Below, piece after piece: positions 22,501-36,300 of a stretch of 64,000 bases of DNA (its first letter is position 1; each line of letters opens with the position of its first letter). The DNA comes from Heliocidaris erythrogramma. Its lineage: Eukaryota; Echinodermata; Echinoidea; Camarodonta; Echinometridae. A model generated the notes under the pieces. It was not told where the DNA came from. It did not search any database and was given only the letters and a program-made list of their open reading frames with translations. The translations under genes and the position numbers were made by a program. The stretch lies in contig CM046871.1 in the NCBI GenBank assembly GCA_025617745.1, forward strand, positions 30,945,579 to 31,009,578, given 5' to 3'.

Positions 22501-24344
22501 CACAATGTTTCCAATACACCGCTTCGCCGGAACTGACAGTAATTTACAGATTTTTATTTTGGAATTATTTTTAAATTTTTTTTCAACATCTGTGAGTTGA
22601 ATTTATTGTATTTTATGTTGGTGTCGGTATTTGTAAATCAAATTTGTGTAGGGGTGTTTGATAGTGATGTGGTGTATGACATAGTCCGAGTGTACACACA
22701 AAGTATAGTAATGTCGTTATGAGTGGTCGTCATGGCAATCTCAATATTGAAATTGTAGTGAACTGAATGTATTACAACAACTTCTGTAATATGATTATTC
22801 TTGGGCGTTATACTGTAGTGTCTTATAATTCTCAAAACCAGTCAATAGTTGTTCATAACCATGGACAAGTTTATGTGAGTTGAGTAATTCTGATGCATAA
22901 GATTTTGATCTTGTGACTTGCAGAGAAAATGAACAACTATGGGTATTATTCTTATCATCTCATTACCCACTGTATGTCTGTTTATTTTTTTTTCTTCTAG
23001 GAGGGGTGATTTCTCTTCTGGATGAGCCAGACATTCAGCTACAGGTAATATGCTTTAAATTATAGAATATCAACCATAACCTTGCCTTGTGCCAAGTAAA
23101 AGAATGTGTAATTTTCTAAACCCTACATGGCTTAGTTTTTAATCACAGGGCCAGAAATTGTACATTTATAGGAGGGGAATAGATAGACAAAATATTTAGG
23201 TAGGTAAAAGGAAATAGTGCCAATCATGGCTACAGTTGAAGTCATAAAAAGTCTGCAACAGAGATTTGAACAGGCCAAGACACAGTCAGATAACCAAAGA
23301 ATTGAGAAGGTTCGTTCAGATGAAATGGAAAAAAAATTGTTGATAAAGATTTATGAATGGTTGTCATTTGCCTAGAAAAGGGCGAGACTTGAGTTATTTA
23401 TTCACCACTAATCTTGGAATTCGGGATCATTATGTAAGAAAAGAATGTTGGAAATCTTTTGTTGTGCAAGAACTAATGGTACAAATTATATAGCAATTTA
23501 TCATTTAGTCATCTAAATGGTAATTTGGATACATTTAATTTTCTGAGGGGCAGCTGTCTGGGGGGGGGGGGAATGTTCTTAGGAGGTACATGTAATTGGT
23601 GTGTTAAATAATTATCCAGCAGGTACAAGTAATTGTTGTAGGTGTAGTTGGTCTGGACTTTGATGTCTGGGGAACAGCTGTCCTAGGAAATAGTTTTCTG
23701 AAGAATGGGGGGGGGGGGGGGGGAGGTTGGCATGATAAAGTTAATAAAAAGCATTAGATGGAAAGAAACTTGCATTACACAGAGACAAGAATGGAAAGCT
23801 TTGCTGTTGCAAAGGATGCAGAGTGTAACCTTTTATTCATTTTCTTTTTCTAGTCGTTTGCATTGGAAAGGCTGAACCAACTTGTAGATGACTTCTGGGC
23901 TGAAATCGCAGACACTGTGGAAAAGATGTGAGTATAGAGCATAGATTGGCAAAGCTAGCTCAAATCTATACCATGGATTAAAGCACCGCATTGCTGTTGA
24001 TGGCCACAGGGGTCCAAATAAGCAATTAGATAAACAGTCTGTTTATTCTTATTTAAATTTCAAAACAACGTACAAGGTATCCCTTTTAGATCTATAAGAC
24101 AAATGAGATTAGGCTTAGCCATTGACAAAGAGTTAAAAATAGCAATATGTATAAATGAATAATGAAGATCATATTGTAACACACTTTATTATCATATCTC
24201 TCTTCCTCTTTTTGTCATGCCCTCTCTCTTTCTCTCTTTCTCCCGTATAACTCTCTCACTGTCATTTATTCATCCACTTACTGTCTTTTCCTCCCCCACC
24301 ACCCACACTCCCTGTTGCCTCACACTATCTCATTTCTCTCTTCT

Positions 24345-24380
<36 letters not shown>

Positions 24381-27300
24381 GCTCCCTCCCCCTCTGTGTG
24401 TCTCTCTCCCCCCTCCCTCTCTCTCTCATATGCTCCCTCCCCCTCTGTGTCTCTCTCCCCCTCTCTCTCTCTCTCTCATACTAATTTCTTCCACCCAGTG
24501 AGATGCTGTATGAAGATGAGTCTTTTCCAGAGAGGGGACTGGCAGCCCTTGTGGCATCAAAGGTATGTTGACTTTATTATATACAGTGGAACCTTGCTAT
24601 AACAAACTCCTTGGGACCAAGGAAATTACCTCTTTATATCGAAACCTTGTTATATCAAGACTAAAAACAATAGAGAATACAAAGAAGTGGAAACAGCGAA
24701 ATCACTTTGTTATAAGACGGGTTTGTTATGAAGGTGTTCTGTATGAGGAGGTTCCACTTTGACTGTAAAACATTATGTTTTGACTCACTTCATATGGCTA
24801 CAATTTTCTCCCTGAACTGAAATAGATGTCCTCCTTGTGAATTTTATTCCCATAAGATATATGTCATATGTGACCCGCCGCCTCAAAACCTACAATAAGT
24901 CGCACGGACCACAACGTAGAAAACAACCCAAAATAGTAAATTTGCTTGGATCACTCGATTTTCTGTTTTTGATAGAAATAGGTAGTTTCATTATCATTCT
25001 ATCATGTCTCAAGTTTGTGAGTCGTAAGTCGACTTGGAAATATGTTTTTGGGGCATTTTAAAATGACTCTTTTTTTTCAATTGTCCAGCTAATGAATGTT
25101 TGGAGAGCTTTTGTAATACTTTCATTCAATGCCAAATTACTACTTTACCTCCAAAGGTATTAAATTGATTTTTGGAGTGAGTAATGAATAGGTCCTCTTG
25201 GAGCAGCTTGCCAAAATTCAGCCTAATCTGATAATCCCTTCATACTGGTTGCTATGGCCATTTGAATACCCAATTTTACTCGGGCGCACACAGAAAGCGA
25301 AGGTTTAGCACTCTTTTGTTCCGAACTTAAATGGCCATTTTCTCTGAATAGGAGTTATTGATTGTTTGTTACATACCGATTCTAAATGTGATATTTAAAG
25401 GTGTTATCATTGAGTAAACTAGGCAAGTGATATACCATTGGAATGCTGAGAATCTCTACTTTCAGAAAATGTATAAAACAAACAAAATAATTTTGGCGAC
25501 TTATTGTAGGTTTTGATGCGTCGGGTCATATTTCATATTCACTTTAAACCATGAAACAAGCCTTACAAGTCAAAATTTCATACTTGAGAGTTAATTTATG
25601 ATATTTTTGAAAGGGTTAATTTTATATAGGAAAAGCAGAATGCTAATAAACACTGCTGATATCGAAGGCTTCAAGTGATAGGAAAACAACTATTGTTGTT
25701 TTTTTAAGTCAGATATGCTTTAAAACATCCCAAATAATTTGATGTCATGGTAAAGTGAAACATCTGGACTGTATGAATCTCTGTGAAATATATACTCTCT
25801 AATCATGTAGCAGACATGCTGAATGCAATCTTTCACTTTTTTCACCCATAATTTTGATATGAGGAAAGGCACTTTTGTTCTTCCTCAAATTTTGACATGT
25901 ACTCTTTGGAATATCAGGACCGATATGAAAATATAAATCATTGCAGGAATGCAAAACTGTTTGTTAAATTTCAAGTAAAATCTTAGGATGGCATACATAT
26001 GCCTCCCATCTTACAGTATGTACCAGTGAACACGAAAATCTTCTTTGACATATCCATTATAACTTTTGTTGTTGAAATCTCGGGAGCGTTTCATCAAGCG
26101 TTTTGTCAGTGATTATTACTGACAAATGTGCTCTCAGCCAATCAGATGCAAGGATTTCAGTAGCTTGTAACAATTGTCGGTGAAAATCACTGACAAAACG
26201 CTTGATGAAACGCTCCCCTGTTCTGTAGGTATATTATCATCTTGGTGCCTTTGAGGAATCCTTGACATATGCTCTTGGAGCGGGAAGCCTCTTTAATGTC
26301 AACGCGACAGCCGAGTATGAAGAGACGACAATCTGTGAGTAGATTATTTTGAAAGATATTCACTGCTTTGAAGGGCTATCATCTTGGTTGTTTCATATTC
26401 TGTTTAATTGTTACCTATAGCTGGTTGGTTTTTACGACATGATTTTGAATACATGGGACACTCAAAAAATGAGAGAAATTTTCCATGAAAAGCCTTTATT
26501 CTAATCCTTTCATTTGCATTAGTGATAAACGGCATAAATTCACCTACGATAATTTTCTGTTAGAATGTGTTATTTCATGTAATTTTGTGGTTTACAAGTT
26601 AGTTCAAGCTTTGTAATGAAGTGATTGGTAGAGTAACAGAGCAGCCATATTTATCAAATCCCTGCGTACATGCAGAGATTTGATATTTGATTGTATTCAT
26701 CAGTAAACAATATCGCTGCACCTTGTTAAAGTAGCTATTCAAAGAAAATCACAAATATGGCAATTATTGTATCACTAGAAACTGGGAAGCTTACAGATGG
26801 CAATCGTATAAGTTTTATGTCAACTGCGTATCTGATGATTATAAAAACAACACAAATAAAAGCTCTTCTCAGCATCTGGAATATCCGAGGATTCGCCAGA
26901 AATATAGCGATGTTTTGATGTCGTCACACTCGGGATCGATCCTGCTTAAGCAGACGACGTCCTATAATGAATGAACGTAATTGCAATGCAATTATTTATC
27001 AAATTATAAAGAGTTTGGTGTATTTAAACATGACCTTATTTCACACCATTATAAAGGGAAGGTGAAACTGATTCTGATAGCTAAAACCGTTTGATTGTAA
27101 ATACACAGGAGAAGGGTCAATGTTCAATGAAATAAACCCCACTTTCAAATTGAAAAGCCCTCCGAATAATAGCAGGATGGTATTCGTTCCCTCTTGAAAC
27201 GCCGAACATGCCCCGGTGCAAGCAGCTGAAAATACAATGGCGTCTTATTTTGTTTACAAGTGACTGATTCCTTTATTTTTTTAACGCTGCATTTTTCATC

Positions 27301-28115
27301 AAAATAATACCATACACGAAGTTAAGAGTGAGGCAACAGACTAACATTAAGACTGACGCTAGTGAAGGAAGAGAAATAAGTGAAGAGGAGATGACAAAAT
27401 AGGCTCTGAAAAATGTGTAAGATGTTATGGGACATCGTCTGCTTAGACAGGACTGGTCCATGGTGTGTCGTCACATATCTCAGCAGCGTTCGAGGAGCTC
27501 TTCAGCTGCTATATCGGGGGCTGTATTTTACCGTTTTATAATTGATAATAATCATTACTTCAAATGTTTCCAAGCGTTGAATTTGGATAACCTTGTTTAA
27601 TTTATGCCATCTATGCAATAATAAGTATTAAGCCAATATTTAAAATCATTAAAGTTCTACTTTAAAGAATTGTCACTATTTTTGAAGCCAGAACCTTTTT
27701 AGAGGATATGAAGTAGATATTCTTGAAGGGAAATTTTATTGTGACATTATTTGATAACGATCGCTGAATATACTTATAAATCTGTTCACCACACAGCCAA
27801 GTGCATAGACTTCTACACCAAGCTGCGTGTGCACAACCACGATCACCCAGATGAGCCAAAGGCCATCGACACTCGCCTGGAAGAGATTGTCAACCGGATG
27901 TTCCAGCGTTGCTTCGAGCAGCGCCTCTACAAGCAAGCCATCGGTATTGCCTTGGAAACCAGGAGGATCGATGTCTTTGAGAAAGCTATACTTAGCTCAG
28001 TGAGTAGCTGATAACGATTAATGATGATGATGATATGGTATTGAAGATGCGGTAGATGATTATAATGATGACTATGATGATGATGATGATGTTGATGATG
28101 ATGATGAAGATTGAA

Positions 28116-28148
<33 letters not shown>

Positions 28149-31100
28149 GATGATGATGATTGAAGATGATGATGATGATGATGAAATTGATGAGAATGAT
28201 GATAAATGAGGAGGATCATGATGCTAATAATGATGTTCATACTGTTTAATATGATGAAGGTGATGATAGATGATCATGATTATGAACATGAGTTCCTAAG
28301 ACGCTTGCTCGTATTAACCATTATACAGGGCTAGACACAAGCAGGATGAGAATTTTGCACAGACTTGTCTTTAACCATATTTAAAAAAAATTTTTTTTCC
28401 AGGATGATGTACCAGGAATGTTGAAGTACAGTGTGAACATTGTCATGTCACTCCTTCAAGAGAAAACCTTCAGATGCACTGTAAGTAATATTAAGATCTG
28501 GGGAAGATGAATACTAATGGAGTGATGCAAGAAAGTTGCGATTGATTGCAAGTTGCAACTGATCGGTACTGACCATTCAAAATCATTGTTGCAAGCGCAT
28601 CTTCTTGAATGGGCAGACCCTGAACCATTCAGAATGGTTGTTCTAATTTGCTTTACAATTTGCAATTGATTGCAACTTTCTTGCAACACCCCATAAGTTA
28701 GCTTTTACAAGATGATGATGATAATGATGATGGCTTCTTGTACAGTGCCGGCATCCGCATATGCTGGCACTCATCGTTCTAGAGTGTGTCACAAATTCAA
28801 ATTCTTAGTCAGTGTTTCAAATTGATATATTTAATTTTCCATTGTCCTATGTTAGGATTATCATTCTTGAGATGATGATGTAGCTGGGAACAGGTAAGTC
28901 TTGAGGGCTGACATTCTTACGAGCTTACCTGTCAATATTGGTAGAGGTTGGGTTTTACATTTACATAATGAGACCATATACATTGTACTTAATTCAAAGG
29001 GAGATGGGGTAGAATTTGATCAAATTTTTCAGCTGCATTCATTTTCCTTATCTTCAGATCTTGCGAATGCTGGTACGTCTGTACCTCAACTTGGCCACGC
29101 CAGACTTCATCAACGTCTGCCAGTGCCTCATCTTCTTGGATGATCCTCCTGCTGTCGCTGATATTCTTGACAAGCTCATCTTGGAGGGAGGGGTAAGATT
29201 TCTACCTGCTCATAGTTCATTCAGGGGCAGATCAAAGATTTTGTTTAAACAAAGAGGGTGGGGGCAATTTAAAAAAAAATTCTGATAATAGCAATTCTCA
29301 GGTGCTGATTTCCAAAATAAAGTTTCTGGACAAGCCAGATTTTCTATGCCTTTTGGGTGTGAAATTGTTTATATGTAAGGTATGCCACTTGGGTTTTATA
29401 AGGAGATAGGGGGGGGGGGGGCACAGGCTAGTTTAAAGTTTGAACAGCGTTGTTGTTTGGGTGGTGATCTGACACATAATTGGGCGGCCTTTCTATGTGC
29501 TTTATCTCATGAAAGATTTAGGGTTAGCGATAAGTTTGCAGTTGGGTTAAATGTTCAGATTAGGGTGAGGGTGAGCTCGTGAGGGAGAGGGTTAGGTGTA
29601 CATGTACATGTAGTGTTAGGTCCAGGTTAGAATGAAGTTAGGAACTCGTTAGTGTTAGAAATTGACCGTGCTACAATTTCACCGAAGCATGTTGGTAAAA
29701 TTGAATGTATAGTGTCTGTTAATGGAAAGCATATACGGGGTTTCTTTCAGGATCAAGCTCTAATGGCCTTCCAAATTGGATTCGACCTGTACGAGAGCGC
29801 TACGCAGCACTTCCTGTCCCGTGTGCAAGCATCACTCAAGACAGTTGGCACTCCCAGTACAGATACCACCCCAGCACCAGCAAGTACGCCAGCGGAAGAG
29901 GAGAAGAAAGAAGGGTAAGTTGCTAGGAATGAAAGATAGATTGCTGGATATAAAGATGGATGAATAGGTATATGTTAAAAAGTCAGTATATTTTGATGAC
30001 AGTATCCAATTCTCATACCACCCCAGCTTCCACAATTTCGCCAGAAGAAGAGGAGAAGAAGGAAGGGTGAGAGAATAGGATAGATAGATACACTTTAGAT
30101 GGATATATAGATAGACAGATAGATAGTAAATATTTGGTATATCTCAGAGATGGCACACCCAATGGTGTTAGTAACCCACCTCCTGAAAGCACAAATTTGG
30201 AAGGCATATAAACAGCTAGCCAGACAGATTCACAGAGAAAATACACACAGACAAACAGACAGACACAGATATAGAAAGATACAAAGACAAAGACAGACAG
30301 ACAAACAAAAAGTATCCAGTACCTCTGAAAGCAGATACAGATCTATAGCAAAATCCTACTGAAGAGTAGAAGAAAGATCAAGGAATGGGTAGTGAGATAA
30401 ATGATGGATTGATTCTATGATTGATTGATTGATAATTGGAATAGGTCAATCTATGTGTCTTTGTGATAATGAAATATTGCAATTGTTGTTTGTTTTGCAG
30501 TGAAGCCATGGAAACGGATACTGACAAAGCAGAGAAAATCGAAGCCATTTCGTCTCAAGCTCCTGTACCTGATGAACAGGTAGGCGTTAATCAGACATGT
30601 TTAATACTGTGATTCTATATCTCTCTAGTATTATATATTATGTACATGTACATCAGTGAGGGCATTAGTAAGTAGTATCCACACAAGGTACCTTTGGAAT
30701 AGTTTGACTATTTTGGAGCTAATGAGAGTGGATAATTATGCTAATGCCACAACATGTATTTTATAATTTGCTTTATTTGATGGTGATGAGGATCCTTATA
30801 AGGATCCTTGACTGACAAAGTTTAATCTTTATGATTTACTGGCTGGTAATTAAAATATGCTATTGACCAGTCAGGAGCTTTTTCTAATGACCACTTATGC
30901 ATTAGGAAAAATAAGTGCTCGGTCATATGTCTGCTCTCAACCAATCATTTGATTACGATCTACAAGTACATCATTTTAAAGAAAGCTTCTGAAAGACTTG
31001 AATATACCACTTGATGAGTAAGAGTCTGCATGTTCTCATTGTCATCTGAAGCATGTTTTGGGCCCGATTTTAATAAGAATTTTTTTGTAAATAACAAATT

Positions 31101-33261
31101 TGACCTCTGTCTCCTTATTCCTAAACTGCACTTGCCTCATTCTTCCTCTCTCTCTTTCTTCTTTGTAGTTATCACCAGAGGAGAAGGAGCACAGAGACCA
31201 ACTGAACAAGCTGGCTCAGATACTGAGTGGTAACCTCACCATAGCTCTCCATCTGCAGTTCTTGATACGAAGCAACAAGACAGACATGCTCATCCTCAAA
31301 AACACCAAGGTCAGTGGAATGCTTTTTGATTTCTTGGTACATTTATTAATTCCATTCATTGGTGAATATAGCCATCAGTTATATTCCATGGATATGAACT
31401 TTCTGATAGAGGTGACTGAACATGTGTTTTGAAGAAAAATGTAGACAGGCCAAACACTCAAATTCATGGGCTGGATTTGCTACCCACTGTACAGAAGGGG
31501 TTAAGGTTCGGATCCAAAGCTGTTTGTACTTAAAAAAGAATGTTCCTTAGTAGAGCAAATAATCATAGATTACATGTACAACATAATTCCCATTAGACTG
31601 GAAAATGGATTACGCAACCTCGAGGTGACTTATGTATCCAAGAAAACTGCGGAATCAGGACCTGTTCCAGTATCCCAAGCTCTTATTATTATGGGTGGGG
31701 CTGTATTGTAGATCAAGGTAAAATCCTGTGAAAGCTGATGGAAAATAGAAAACATGTCTCTTTTATTGATTAATATGAACATGGACATGTACAATGGGCA
31801 TCCCACAATAGCACTTTTACTTTTTCTCCTTTATTACCAGGAATCTGTACGGAATTCAGTATGTCACAATGCAACAGTCATTGCTAATTCCTTTATGCAC
31901 TGTGGTACAACAAGTGATGCATTCCTCAGGTAAATCTAATCCCTTGAACTTCTCTTTCCCTTTAGCATCATGAAGTATATTTGCATAATTCAAACAGAAA
32001 TTAAGACTTTATTGATGGTAAACTAATACATGTATGTTGGCAATTGCAAAAAGCCAAATTATTTATCCTATTTAAAAAATGCTTTTATATATATATATAT
32101 ATACTTTTCATCATTAAATTTAAAAAAGAATATTGACATTTCTTCATTTATTTCTTATGGATAATGTTCATAGCATGAATGTATATTGTAAAATTTTTAT
32201 GATTTTTTTAATGTGATGTGAGCAAATTTGTCAGTTTCTCTAATCTTAAAAGGTGTTTCCACTTTCAGAGTATGTTGGTAGAGTAATACAACATGTGAAA
32301 TGATCAATGGGAATTTCCTTTGAACCTCTGTTTTTAATAGAGACAACCTTGAGTGGTTAGCACGAGCCACCAACTGGGCCAAGTTCACGGCCACGGCCAG
32401 CCTAGGGGTCATCCACAGAGGTCACGAGAAGGAGGCCCTCAACCTGATGTCAACGTACCTCCCCAAAGATTCGACGGGTGGGAGCACGTACCAGGACGGG
32501 GGCGGTCTCTACGCTCTCGGTCTGATTCATGCTAATCATGGGGGGAATATTATCGAGTACCTGCTCGGTCAGCTGAAAGAGGCTACGTCAGAGGTAAAGG
32601 AAATACTTTAACACCAGGAACTTTCTCGAATTGTTAATGACAGCAAGCAGCAAGAAACTTTTGTGAATTGGAATAATTTTATGTTGTTTCAATTGTGATT
32701 TGATTTTTTCCACGACATGAATCTTTCCACTAGTGACATTTGAGAAATTTTCATGCATGGAAAAATATTTGTTTTACAGTATTGGTCCTATGACATATGC
32801 TCCTTCAACAATTGCCTTTGGATCAATTTCCGACATTACTAAATCCCTAACTTCATCCCTGGACCAAACACTATGTCTAACCCTAACCCTACTCATAACC
32901 TAAAACCTAGTTGCAACCCACCCCTTGTCCTTGACTAGATATAGCCAGGACCAATTCCCGGAGCACCAGAATATTTGCTGCATGTTTTGAGGTGGGGTTG
33001 GTAGCCTCTGCTTAGGAATATGGAGCATAGTGATGCCAGAAACAGCAATACGAGGGTGAAAGTTTGAGATGGTGAAGGTATTGATGGTGTGATGTAAACT
33101 GGTATTCAGGGTTATGAGATTGAGATGATGATGACGGCGATGATGATGATGATTATGATGATGACGATGATGATGATGATGATGGCGATGATGATGATGA
33201 TGATGATGACGGCGATGATGATGATGGCGATGATGATGATGATGATGATGATGATGAAGGC

Positions 33262-33324
<63 letters not shown>

Positions 33325-36300
33325 GAGTATCCTGATAAACATTATTTTGAGAGAGATGAGGAGAGTGATGATAATTGGTTTGGGAATGTTGGTAACGATG
33401 ATATTCATTTTTGTCATGATCATAAACACTAAGATTTATAATGTACATGTGTTAAAGATCAAATGACTGCATATATTTTCATAAATAGTTGTAAGTCATA
33501 TTGAACAAATATCAATTTAGTGTTTGAAATTCTATTCCTCTTCCTTCAGATGGTGCGACATGGAGGTTGTTTAGGTCTAGGTCTGGCTGCCATGGGAACA
33601 GCAAGACAAGATGTGTATGAACAGCTCAAGTGCAATCTCTACGAAGACGATGCCGTCACAGGTAATGCACACAGTCAAACCTGTCTTTTTGGTCCCCTTC
33701 TGTAAAGGTCACCTGTCTGTAGTGGTCACCTCTATTTTCTTCCTCTATGAGGAAATGTAGAAAGACCATCTGTGTATAGTAACCACTGTGCCTTGTTTTC
33801 CTCGGATTTTCTAAATGTACACTGTTGATTATTTTCATTGATTAATTCCGTGTTGGATTATTTGATTGATTGGTAAATTAATTGATTATAATAATAATAA
33901 CAACTAGAAATTGAATTCGTCACGAGGACGAATTAGGTGGTCTGTCCTTAAATTGGCACGATCATGATTGTAATCAGGATGATCATATTAATGGGGAAAT
34001 ACTAAACAGAAGATAGGATGTCAAGAATGTCATGAATGGAGATGCTTCCTGAGAACAGGAATGTAGCAAATTGTGTAACGGTCATTGTAAAATGATTATG
34101 GTGATGATAACGGTGATTATGATGATAATGACATAATGATGATGGCGATGATATAATAGTAGCGATGATGATCATGACGGTGATGATAATAATGATGATG
34201 ATACAGGATACTTGGGAGATTAACACCATAGCTCTAATACAGTAAATCACAATTTCCATAGGGTTGTACATAAACTACTGCACACTGCTTTCTAATAGAC
34301 ATAATACGGAAAATAAGACAGGTTATTACATGATTTGTGATTTTTTATGTTACAATAGTCGAAGAGGATGTTAAAATGACAGGCAAAAAGAAGCAAAAAA
34401 AAAAAAAAAAATCGGCCCCGGGGATCGAACCAGGTACCTTGACCATGGTAGTCATGTGCTTTACCGATAGACCAAAATATTTCCCATAGAGATAACACGT
34501 AAACGAAAAACGGGATTCTCAAATCCCATTTGGTAGTTCAAAATTGGGCATGATCCCGACACCTGATCAAAATTTGGAGACCACATTTATAAAAGCTTAT
34601 AGTCTCAGCTACAACATATTAAAATCTGGAAGGAAAACGACCAAAAATAACTGAGATACTGCTCAGAGAACGATGTCATGTAGATTCATGATTCGAAAAA
34701 AAATCATCTTCCATAGACATAACACGCAAATAGGGAAAATTCTGACATGTCGTCTTTAATTGAAAATTTCAGTGTGATGACGTCATCCAAATGAATAATA
34801 ATGAGCGCTCCTGTTGTAGAGAATTGTCTCAGCTATAACATATCAAAATTTGGAAGAAAATCGACCACCTATTACTGAAATATTATCAAAAGAATACAAA
34901 AATGATGACATCATTTTTTTCAAAATCATTTTTTTGAGTTCATATGCAAATATGATGACGTCAGAACATGCGATCGGCAAAAAATCTACATGAATTCAAT
35001 TCTACATCTCACAGGCTTTCAGAATATGTAAAGAAATTGGGGGGTTTCCGCCCATTCTGACGAGCTATGGCGAATTCTAGATGGGCATGTTTTTACCACT
35101 TTTTACATTAGAATGCCCATTGACGCGCACACGAATTTGAAAGTTTGACGCGCGCGTACGACATTATGGAAGGTCGAGAATAACTGTAAATAGTTGGAAA
35201 TTGTCAAGAATAGTATCAGGAAGACGATACATGCGGAAAAACAGCGTTTTTACGTTCTCTATGCGCTGTGCGCGCGGACACGCACGGACGGAAAATTTTA
35301 AAATGCTTAAAATGTCCTGAACAATACTCTAATTTGATTAAAAAGTGATTTTGAGCATTTTTAAATTTTGACGCGCGCGTACGTGCGCGTCATGATGTGC
35401 GCGCGGATTTTGATGACATTTTATGTCGACCCTTGACCTGAATTTAATGTATGTCAAATATGGTTCATTTTTGATGACTCGTTATGAAGATATGATTGAT
35501 AATGTGATTTCACAAAATGGCGCCTGGATGACGTCACGATGACCTGATGACCTTGAAATAGATACCCGACCTTGATCTGATATGTCCTCATGACTGTAGA
35601 GATTTTGATAAAAATTGACTCAGCCGATATTGAGGAATCATGGTAACAAGAAAGTGGTGGAAAAATAAAAATAAATAATAAATAAATAAATAAATAATAA
35701 AGAAAATTCTGACGAAATTAAGAGGTGGTCTGTCGACTACGACAGACCACCTAATAATAATAATATCTCTTGTTTACCCAGGGTAGCCTCATCAGTACTA
35801 AATACTGTTCTCCCTGAGGGCCCTGCATATTATTACCCCGGCTTTAGCATGGCAACCGTAGCACTCAGTGCATTCAAGGAATAAATCCTACCAGGTACCC
35901 ACTTACTACACCTGGGTCGAGTGTGGTAAATGTAGATTAATGTCTTGCCAAAGGACGTTAGTGCCGTGGCAGGGAATCGAACCCCGTACCTTGTGATCTG
36001 CAGTCCCGTGACTTATCCATTAGACCACAACACCTCTACATTTTGATTGATTTTGATTGATTGATTAATGAGCCTGATCGGTTAGTCACAGACAGACATT
36101 TGACAGATTTTGAAAGTTTGAAGGCCTGTAGAAAATAAATATTTAATTGAAGAGAGCTTATTTTATGTTTCATTGTGAAGGGCATCACTGAAGGAGTTAA
36201 AATTTGAAAAAATTTGGTTGCTATGGTCACCTACTGAAATTATAATCCATAAAATATTCAATGTCACGGACGGACAAAATGCCTACTCAGGCTCTAATTC

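Noticed and set aside
32900..33466. His-, Ile- and Met-rich frames on both strands
   Set aside because: Artefacts of the GATGAT microsatellite in PSMD1 intron 13.
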